DNA from: Ectobius pallidus
Lineage: Eukaryota; Arthropoda; Insecta; Blattodea; Ectobiidae
Length of the DNA stretch: 64,000 bases
Reading direction: 5' to 3'
Assembly: GCA_964059195.1 (NCBI GenBank)
Contig: CAXKWD010000005.1
Span: 90,161,882 to 90,225,881 of the forward strand
In this document: piece after piece, positions 56,362 through 64,000 of the stretch
How the letters are laid out: each line of letters opens with the position of its first letter
How positions within the stretch are numbered: position 1 is the first letter of the stretch
Notes under the pieces: model-generated
What the model was told of the DNA's origin: nothing
Seen by the model: only the letters and a program-made list of their open reading frames with translations
Database searches by the model: none
Translations under genes and position numbers: made by a program

Positions 56362-57129
56362 GCAAAATGTGCTTGATATGTATGTCTCCTTAATCCTAAA
56401 AAAATCGCTGAATTAGGTTAACTATGTCTTATTTGCACCATTGGAAGCACTGGTTACAACATGGCGACAACATGGTAACTCGAATCGCTTTATGGATGGT
56501 TGATTCAGAGTATACCATGATTTTGGAGATTAGTTTAGTTTTTATATAACAAAGTAATTATTACTAATTTTGCATAATCCGTTGAGTTTACGAGTTACAT
56601 CAGATAAATTCGTTGCAGCTGCATCTATCGATAAACTATTAAACTCACGTGGGATTACCTTTGACTATCCAAAAAATAACACTTGGAACTGTCCCATCTT
56701 TTCATAATTTAAATGGGGGGGGGGGGGTGACAAGAAATTTTCCGCACCGGGTACCACCTAAGTTTGCTACGCCACTGGCTCTGCTGTGTTGTGACAACAT
56801 GCACCCCCCACAGTTGCGTAATAAATCAGTCTAAACTGAACGAAAGTGACTAATTATTTGCTGTTGTTTGTCCATTTATGATCACAAAAGATATTTGCAA
56901 AATAATTCAGCACCATCAGTTTGCACAGTAAATAATATGTTAGCAGCGAAAATGTTAAGACTGATGAGCGGCTCGGACAGAAGGAAGTAGGGAAATGAAA
57001 AGATTGAGTTTGTTTGTTGCTTTTGATTGCCATTGGGATAATTATTTAGTATTTCTGTGTGAATTTTGGTGTTTTCCTGTTAACACATTGTGTTTAGGGT
57101 GTACCAATAATGAAATGTACCTGTTTCAG

Positions 57130-57322
57130 AAGTTTGCGATCAAATTGCTACAACACCGCAAGTGGATCAGGAATTAATTACAGAAATATGGTTCATGATG
57201 GAAAGAAGCATTTCTATAGTCCTCAGCAGAAGTTCAATTGTGATCTGGAAGAAGCTCGTATTGGCATCTGGGAATTGGACCAAACTGCAAATAATATCGT
57301 ACGTAGGAGTATGAGGCAGTAA
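57130..57322 (+). CDS. Gene 2 terminal exon
   Basis: Acceptor CTGTTTCAG|AAGTTTGC. The first A completes the AG left by exon 2 (AGA, Arg) and the frame runs 64 codons to TAA 57320-57322: '…HDGKKHFYSPQQKF…', then an acidic-helical end 'DLEEARIGIWELDQTANNIV' and 'RRSMRQ'. Total coding 729 nt, an exact multiple of three (242 aa plus stop). Contains one more S-P site. Confidence 0.68.
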
Positions 57323-57964
57323 TGAAAGGTGGTAACACTAGGCCTACTTATCCAAGGCTTTGCTTTTGTGGTGAGAGATGTCTATCTATGTACTCTTCTA
57401 AGAATTTCTACATTATGTCAAATAGATGAAATGGATTTTATTGATAGACTGTTAGAAAATTGATTTAATTCCTGCCTTTGTTATTGACAAGATATCATGA
57501 TATCTTATGATATCTGGGGTCTTTCTATGAGAGTGATATAAGAGAGAAGAATGTCATGGCAACGTAATAAGTAGGGTAATTTCATCAGCATGAAATCAGC
57601 CACTTTTCAGCCTCGTGTGTGAACAATGATTGGTGTGGCGCTACAGTCAACTATAGTGTAGACTTCTACATGCTTACAATATTGGAATAAAATGTTTTTG
57701 TTGTCTCTAAAAAGTTGCCAATTGGGCTATGTATTAGCAGTTAGCTGAAAAATATTTTTTTCTCCCACTTATAGCAATATGAGTAGTCAGAATGTTAATG
57801 TTTCAGTTTAATTGCATTACATGTTTTGCCCTTATGGTGTTCTGAAATTTCAAAACAGTTCCTCTTATTTAATATTTTAAACATAATTTAAGCTGGCCTG
57901 TGGCCAGTTATAATTATCAGAACACCTTTCCTCTTGTTACCCCATTTATCTTGTTTTTCTGTTT
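57323..57964. other. 3' UTR and downstream flank of gene 2
   Basis: Contains the candidate poly(A) signal at 57686; no further gene seen. ATCATGATATCTTATGATATC (57493-57513) is a small palindromic cluster. Confidence 0.45.
57686..57691 (+). promoter_or_regulatory. Candidate polyadenylation signal, gene 2
   Basis: AATAAA 364 bp after the gene 2 stop codon, the first perfect hexamer downstream. Confidence 0.45.
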
Positions 57965-58085
57965 TCTTTTTATTTTAATTAAACACCCCTGCCCCAGACG
58001 GGACTTGAACCCGCAGCTTCCTTTACCAGGGCTCCAAGGCAGCATGCCTTAGCTATCACAGCTAAGGAGATCAGCATCTTGCTGG
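57965..58085 (-). mobile_element. tRNA-derived SINE (minus strand)
   Basis: Minus: TTAGCTGTGATAGCTAAGGC (A-box region) and GCGGGTTCAAGTCCCG (B box), then GGGGCAGGGGTGTTTAATTA. It resembles a tRNA over about 75 nt but lacks a clean acceptor stem, so I call it a SINE head rather than a tRNA gene. No target duplication placed. Confidence 0.62.
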
Positions 58086-58193
58086 TGTTAATCAACTTCT
58101 GTTTCATTTAAAGTAGGCCTAGTTGATTATAGCAAGATGAAAAACAGTATGTTCTTTTGTATAAGCAGAGTACATAGATATGCACATCCTCTA

Positions 58194-58558
58194 TAGTAGA
58201 GTCCCACTAATTTGGACCCCACTCGTCTGGAGATCTGATTAATCAGGACACATTATTTTCATGCTGTACAATCAATAATTTTTTAAATTTTAATCGCAAA
58301 GATGTTTTGTTTCGTTTTGTTTTGTTAATCCTACATCAATTTGTAGGTTAAAATCTTAGGTCTACATATACATTAGTATTAAAACTAAAATTAAGTTGTA
58401 GGAAAAGTTATACTTATAAAAAAAACATCAATTTTTAAAGTTTTGTCCATCTAAAACCTGTATTTCAGTACAGTCTTATTCTTTCTCTTACATGCATTTT
58501 AAGGCAAATTCAGTTTGATCTGGGCAGGATCTGATCCCAGATTAGCAAGACTCTACTG
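58194..58558. mobile_element. Tigger-like MITE (365 bp)
   Basis: TAGTAGAGTCCCACTAATTTGG at left and ATTAGCAAGACTCTACTG at right are inverted termini of the CAGTAGAGTC type; inner GATCTGATTAATCAGG / GATCTGATCCCAG extend the similarity. TA flank on the left only. Confidence 0.65.
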
Positions 58559-59055
58559 CATATGCTTCTGATTATGTGTCTTATGATTGGAAATTTTTAG
58601 CTACTGATAGAGAATTTTATGGAATGGAAAAGTAAACACATATATATGTATTTATGTATTGGATGTTTGCCCAGCCAGTATAAGAGCAGCTTGTTTATTG
58701 TATGCAGCTATGACAATGTATAGCTATTATTATAGCTAATTTTGGATCATGTACCTTGTTCATGCGTTAGAAATAAATTTAGTAAATCCTGAAAATAACT
58801 GTAAGTCTGTATACACTGTATGAAAAGTGTATGGCATTCCAAATTCAATTTGTTGTTTTTTAGTGTAAACATTTTATATTTTCCATGTGATAAACTGGTT
58901 TTTAAAATAATGCTTTTGAATCTAATTTTGTATACGTAGGTAGGATATTAAAATTAAAATTGAAATCTGAAAAAAGATCTATAAATTTTAATATTGACTG
59001 ATAATTTAAATATGATATTAACTTCCTCTTTCGGAGGTAAGATTTTTTATATATA
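58559..59055. other. No feature recognised
   Basis: AT-rich sequence without coding, RNA or repeat signals. Confidence 0.5.
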
Positions 59056-59968
59056 CAGTGAAACCTCTCCTTACAGACACTCCCATGGGCGTAATTTCAG
59101 CTTTTTAACTGGGGTGGCAAGGTCTGCCAGGGGGTCTGGGGGTATGGAAATTTTTTTTTAATTTGGCGTTAAAATGGTGTAGTTTAAGCATTTTTAAAAC
59201 TTTTTTGGGGTGGCAAAAAGAGGGGTTTGGGAATTCTGGGGTGGCAACTGCCACTCCTTGCTACCCCATAATTACGCTGCTGGACACTCCTCACATATGG
59301 ACAGATTTTCATGTCCCAACTGAAATAATATAGAAATAATGATGAATTCAACTCTCGTTTATGGAACTCTCGGTCCTAACACTTGTTTACCCCCTTACTA
59401 TGGAAAGAACTCTGATTTCTAAGACCTCTGTGTTAGCAATAATTGAAAATTGAGTTTTGAGGTTGTACAGAAATGTATACTATACAATTTCCTTAAAATA
59501 ATCCCTCATAAATAGCTGGAAGCGGGTGGATATATAAAGTCATAAAACTTCGCCTATCTGATGTCTTCGCCTGTCTCGGAGACATGGCAGCTAAACTTAA
59601 GGTTTGACAAAATTACAATTTGCAAAAAAAGTTGAAGTTATCGAGTGTGCGGGGAGAAAAAACTAAAAGCAGTGTTTGTGCAGATAAATTCTGTGAAAGG
59701 AAAGACACTGAAAAGTACCATTGTGGAACAGAAAGGTAACTTATTAAAGCACTTGTTCGTTGAAAACTGTAAATTGTAAAATTGTAGAATTAGAATTTTA
59801 TTTTTTTGGTCTTGTCTCCTTCAAAATTGCAAGGAATTTACTATAGTGTATTTAGAATTAAAGTGTGAAGGTATAAAAAAATACGTTAGATTGGGCAGAC
59901 TGCCTCCCAACAAATGACACCTCCCAGATGCCGACAGATTGTTATGTCCGTAAATAAGACGTTTCACT
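59056..59968. mobile_element. pogo-like MITE (913 bp) with nested hAT MITE
   Basis: CAGTGAAACCTCTCCTTAC at left, AATAAGACGTTTCACTG at right, flanked by TA on both sides. Its termini match those of the MITE at 50396-51278 (CAGTRAAACCTSTC), the same family. Interrupted at 59084-59282. Confidence 0.83.
59084..59282. mobile_element. Small nested hAT MITE (199 bp)
   Basis: CATGGGCGTAATTTCAG at left, CATAATTACGCTGCTG at right; perfect 8-bp duplication GACACTCC at 59076-59083 and 59283-59290. Inside, GGGGTGGCAA appears three times. Confidence 0.82.
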
Positions 59969-61475
59969 GTATATTAAACTTTAAAGCATTCAATTTCACA
60001 ATACAGTAATTGTTTTTAAAAGCTTACTAAACTAAAACATGTTTGGCTGGGTTCCACATCATCATAAGCTGAGACCTACTGACAAGTTTACTTCTTAGAA
60101 ATTCAATATATATATGCTGTACTGGTAAGGAAATTAAAGTTAATTGATATTACTTTATGACCTACTGATATGCTTGTAACTTTTTAATAGTGAAAAGGGT
60201 TGAAATGAGTTTTTCTTCCTAATGTGTTCAAAAGAATTGTACCTGTTTCAGCTAAATCAGTATTTATTTTTTACTTTGTATTTATTATTCTATATCATAC
60301 TTCATATCACATTTTAACATGTTATACTAGAATGGTTGAAAATGATAGAGATTCAACCATGATGTGAGCGTGAAGTTTTTCATTTACTGACTCTCGTAAA
60401 TCCTAATACTCAAATTTAACCAAATCTCTTCCTTATGGAATGAAAAATTCCCATACTTTGAACTAAAGCAGTTGATGGATTCCATTACTGATAGAGAAGA
60501 AGGAAAACAATCTTACTTTCTCTACATAAGAGTGAATAATTTGTGATATTCTTTTTTCACATGCTTCCCCTAGAGGATTGCAAATTTAAACTTACGAATC
60601 CCTTTAACACTGACGTTTGAGAAATCCTGAATCAAATGACTAAATAGCTTCAGTGTTCAGGAGACATACAAATGTTTGATGTTCCGCCCAAATAAAATTC
60701 GTACATCAGATACATATAGATCAAACATTTTCAACTTTAAGATAAGTGAATTAAATACTGAAATTCTTCTTTTCATTTGGGTATTTGCATACTTGAATCT
60801 TCGGCATGATATGAAAGTAGTAGAGAAAGCTAAAAACTGTAATGGCCATCTGATCTCAATTCCATTTCCAGCACACTAGAAATCTAGTGACTTCAGCTTT
60901 GGTTTCAAACTATATTTATGTATTCTGAACTCTTATCTTCTCTTTTACTGTCCTGGTTCTTAAGAAACTATATCTAAGGACTTTCTTCTGTGTTGGATCT
61001 CATCATTTTCAGCAAATCAATTGCTATGCACGTATTTCACTTTGATGTTTGTAATATCTTCATAAAGCTGCTATGATGTCACATTTCATAATTATGTATT
61101 ACATTTTCATGAAGTTGTTTGCTTCTTTTTGTAGTATTCTTTTGCATGATATCAAGACTGTTAAAAAATTTGCCAAAGTATACATTGTGCATTTGATATA
61201 TAAATGTTTTGTAGTAGTGAATAAATAGTTGTATGCATCATGTTGTGTATTTTTAACTCAAGAGTATTGAGTTGTCATCTGATGAGCTTTTCATCCCAGT
61301 TTATCTAATAAGCGTTATTAGGTGGGTTCCAGTAACATTCAGAAACTATTAATACTTGTTGGTACACATGTGCACACTGTGAACTCATCTATTACAGGTC
61401 CTGTAATAATATGAATTCATCAATCAATTCCAGCGAGATTTCCAGCAGTTGTGTGCTTCCAGAAAAGTCAGCAGG
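59969..61475. other. No gene recognised
   Basis: AT-rich. A frame at 60676-60879 is short and isolated, without splice-site or homology support. No transposon ends found. Confidence 0.45.
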
Positions 61476-61483
61476 CTGTAGCA

Positions 61484-62860
61484 TAGGGTTGCCACCTTTT
61501 GGTAAGGCTAAGGAGGGACACTTATCGAATATATGCAGATTGCCGATCTTCATACCTAAATTTGTACACGGAACAATTTATTAATAACTGAAAGACGGAA
61601 TATATTACAAAGCCAAAACTGAATAGGCTATGTAACAGTAACACTAACATTAGAAAAGAAAAGATTAGCAAAATAATAAAAAAAAAACCTGGGCAAATTC
61701 GTGACTTGAAGCTGTATTTCTTGTTTGATTTAGCAGCTTCTAATAGTTGTTTGTTCTGTTTCACCCTCACTAAATAATCTTTGCAGGTATCTGTAACATT
61801 TGTAGAAATGATTTCACTCTTTATGAGGTCAGCTGAGCACCTATTTCTTGATTCTGTCCATTTTAGATTCAAGAGAGAGAACACTCTTTCCACAAAGGCT
61901 TTGCTACCAGGAATGCTCAGAACAAAGCATTTGCAATTGGGAATGTGTTCTTTACCAATCTCCTGAATAATTTTCTTCCATTTCATACTCATACTTAGTC
62001 TCTCCTTCTGTATAGTTCACTTTAGTAGCATTTATTATATCTGAACTAAAGCAGAATTCCTCATATAGGCCTAACTCATCCAAATTAACATCAGATTGTA
62101 CATTATGTGCCTTCACAGAGTCTTTGAGATGTTTGAAAGATAGTGAACTCTTAAGATTCAAGTTCTTCAGTGTGCCATAAAGATTGTTTTCTGTGAAGTC
62201 AAATACTTTCTCCAAGGAACTTAAAGCTTTCTCATAGGATTTCAAAAAACAATGTACTCTCATAGACATGTTTTGAAAAAATTATGAACATTGGCAATCC
62301 AGACTATGACTAGATAATGGCTTACCACTAAGTTTAGGAATAACAGGAGAAATATTTATTTAGTTCTTACTCAACAAACGACACATAAAACACACAGAGA
62401 ATGTGGATTCAAATTACAACTGATAACACTACACACGTCTTGCTGTGCTATAATTCCAGAAGGAACTGTACTAGGCAAATCAGTGCAGTGCCATATGATC
62501 TGTTTTCGGTACTTCCCCGTCGGATCACCAGTTAATGGCTCGCACGCTGGTTGTACAGATCACGGACATACCCCAAGAATGCCCGCACGACTTATACAAA
62601 TAAATTACATAGAATAACATCATGGGCGGTGATTTCAATGCTGCCAACACGATACATTTTAGCGATGGAACAACATCGATATCTTGACCATGAGACGAAA
62701 TTCACAAAAGACACCACCAAGAATTGCTGTCTCATATTTTGTTTTGATATAATTTGGCGTCCCACAATATAATGCGTCCCTCTGAGGCATAATTCGAGAC
62801 GCAGAAAATGTCCTTCAAATGCGGGATGTCCCGCCTTATTCGGGACAGTTGGCAACCCTA
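61484..62860 (-). mobile_element. hAT element with transposase C-terminus (1377 bp)
   Basis: TAGGGTTGCCACCTTTTGG at left, GACAGTTGGCAACCCTA at right; perfect 8-bp duplication CTGTAGCA at 61476-61483 and 62861-62868. Coding on minus, at the left side. The right subterminal zone carries GGACATCCCGC/GCGGGATGTCCC palindromes. The middle (about 62280-62520) is non-coding, so most of the transposase was deleted. Confidence 0.94.
61522..62269 (-). pseudogene. hAT transposase, C-terminal part (frameshifted)
   Basis: 61952-62269 encodes 105 codons of α-helical sequence ('HCFLKSYEKALSSLEKVFDF…'); after a frame change near 61970, 61522-61992 gives 'KCFVLSIPGSKAFVERVFSL', then 'LNLKWTESRNRCSADLIKSE', the hATC dimerisation domain. 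The DDE catalytic centre and BED zinc finger are missing. The dimerisation block is intact in sequence, but the protein is not expressible as one frame. Confidence 0.9.
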
Positions 62861-62868
62861 CTGTAGCA

Positions 62869-64000
62869 TAAATTACGTTTCAGTAGGGTTCATGACCTTT
62901 GAAGTTTATGACCTTAAAAAGTTAGAAATATGCAAGATAGTAGCCTTAAAAATAGCTAAATATGACCAAACAAACACATACCGATATTTATTGAATCACA
63001 CAAAAAAAGTCTTCATTATTTGAATATTAAATGATACTGTTTTTACTTTGTTTTTGCTTGTAATGTTAAAGCATTGCAATATATTACCAGGTGGATCTAC
63101 AAATTCTCAAAGAGGAATCTTCTCTGGTTTTCAGTCAAAATACCGGTAGTCTTGTATTGCGAGATCTTCCTTTCACTGTGACAATATGTTATGGGGACAT
63201 ATTTGAACAGCCAATTTGCCGCATTCTGATTGGGGGTTGGCTTCATCCAAAACAGCTTTGTCACCACTTAAAATGTTACTGATATTGTACATTGTTGAAA
63301 ATCCGGGATATAGATTTTTTCTTTCAAAATATCAACCATTTACGAGATTATATCCACATGTGTAACGGGAGTATGATCTTAAATTCCAAAAATATGCACA
63401 ATATAACCAAAACTGTGTAAATAACCTAAGGGGAAAAAAAATTGTTAAGAATAGATGGTGATTTGAAAATTTACATCAGAAAGTGTATCTAAAAGTAATC
63501 AGAAATGGTTCAATTCTTGTAATGAAAGTCAAGAGAAAATATGACATGTCAAGAACCTGAAGTTTACTTTAGTACACTGTAGATGGCTCTCATATACGCA
63601 TGTGACAATCTCAACATCGAATGTGATACATAAGCAATCGATTATTACTATTGAAAATAGTTGGAATGATATATCTGGCGGTCTTTTACATATTCTACTT
63701 TGATTCTACACATGTACATAACAAATTAGTCAGAATGTCGAGTACTTTTGATAAAACTATCTTAAACTTGATTAGAGAGGAAAAGTACATACTTTTCAAT
63801 AGATTTTCCCATGAGCTGTAAGTTGAAGCTTGTAAAGATACTGCGGAGAAACAAATGCCATTGGAGCCTTCTCAAAAGACTGGAAATATTTAAGGCCGGT
63901 ATTCATAAACAAGACTTTGGTTTAAAGTTGACTTTGCAAAGAACCAAGTCACCATTTTCCTATTCATAGTTGAGACTTTGATGAAAGTAAACTTTGATTG
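62869..64000. other. No gene confirmed; possible exon and truncated repeat
   Basis: 63091-63282 is a 64-codon frame ('…SLVLRDLPFTVTICYGDIFE…') preceded by an AG acceptor-like TATTACCAG at 63082-63090; a last exon of an unknown gene is possible but unsupported. From 63893 the text GGCCGGTATTCATAAACAAG… with repeated GACTTTGRT looks like the end of an inverted-repeat transposon that continues beyond the window. Confidence 0.3.

Larger units (their letters stand above)
54801..56777. mobile_element. hAT element (1977 bp)
   Basis: CAGTGGCGTAGGAAGGGGGG at left, AGTTTGCTACGCCACTG at right; perfect 8-bp duplication GCTCTGCT at 54793-54800 and 56778-56785. G- and C-rich subterminal runs (GTGCGGGCCGCCCCGG; a 12-G run at 56716). 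An imperfect duplication of about 275-bp period (AAGGTACCT…ACAAAATTTTGT) spans 55690-56050. Includes a nested MITE and a long (AAT)n. Fills most of gene 2 intron 2. Confidence 0.93.

Noticed and set aside
56164..56376. 70-codon frame with poly-isoleucine
   Set aside because: Translation of the (AAT)n microsatellite.
57986..58075. Genuine tRNA gene on minus strand
   Set aside because: A and B boxes are present but no complementary acceptor stem or anticodon loop can be drawn; better explained as a SINE head.
62592..62855. 87-codon minus frame MPTVPNKAGHPAF…
   Set aside because: Lies in the subterminal zone of the hAT at 61484-62860 and includes its inverted repeat; no transposase homology.

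Overview
The window looks like eukaryotic, AT-rich, intron-bearing and very transposon-rich DNA, most likely from an arthropod. The evidence is GT-AG introns of 3-11 kb, AATAAA signals, non-LTR retrotransposons with GVPQGS and YADD motifs, a Penelope-like GIY-YIG domain, hAT elements with 8-bp target duplications, Helitron ends and tRNA-derived SINEs. Nothing prokaryotic is visible and the species cannot be named from sequence alone.

Two probable host genes can be assembled from exons whose phases fit exactly, both on the + strand. Gene 1 has a 14-codon signal-peptide exon (11774-11816, TATA box at 11685) that splices in phase to a 1.09-kb terminal exon (17970-19060). It predicts a secreted, very basic, N-glycosylated protein of about 377 aa with a furin-type basic cluster and internal repeats; I do not recognise the family. 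Gene 2 has three exons (41839-42153, 53690-53910, 57130-57322), joined without frame conflict into about 242 aa rich in S/T-P sites, with a KEN box and an RxxL motif. This suggests a cell-cycle-regulated protein; a weak resemblance to PIMREG/FAM64A is the only lead.

Layout. 0-11 kb: hAT elements (221-766, 1574-2890, 7564-9215, 9913-11222), the second and third holding a fold-back mariner and a fold-back Penelope copy, plus a LINE tail, a SINE and a pogo-like MITE. 11.7-19.1 kb: gene 1, its intron filled by a Tc1-like fold-back, a SINE and a Helitron with internal tandem repeats. 20.6-26.8 kb: one RTE-type LINE cut into four blocks by a hAT MITE and two other LINEs, one of which carries a precisely placed Helitron. 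26.9-29.0 kb: a transposon with TTGG/CCAA-rich ends holding a hAT. 30.8-41.6 kb: a CR1/L2-like LINE interrupted by an RTE-type LINE with an open RT frame, a hAT MITE and a Helitron that itself holds another LINE; then a CR1/L2-type LINE whose ORF1 encodes an SGNH hydrolase. 41.8-57.3 kb: gene 2. Intron 1 contains three concentric DNA transposons (A 44035-53459, B 44695-50384, C 45233-49650). A keeps the N-terminal half and C the C-terminal half of related transposase-like proteins. 57.3-64 kb: a SINE, pogo/Tigger-like MITEs and a hAT with a recognisable dimerisation domain.

Most insertions are supported by target-site duplications or by the interrupted reading frame resuming on the other side, so the relative order of many transposition events can be read directly.
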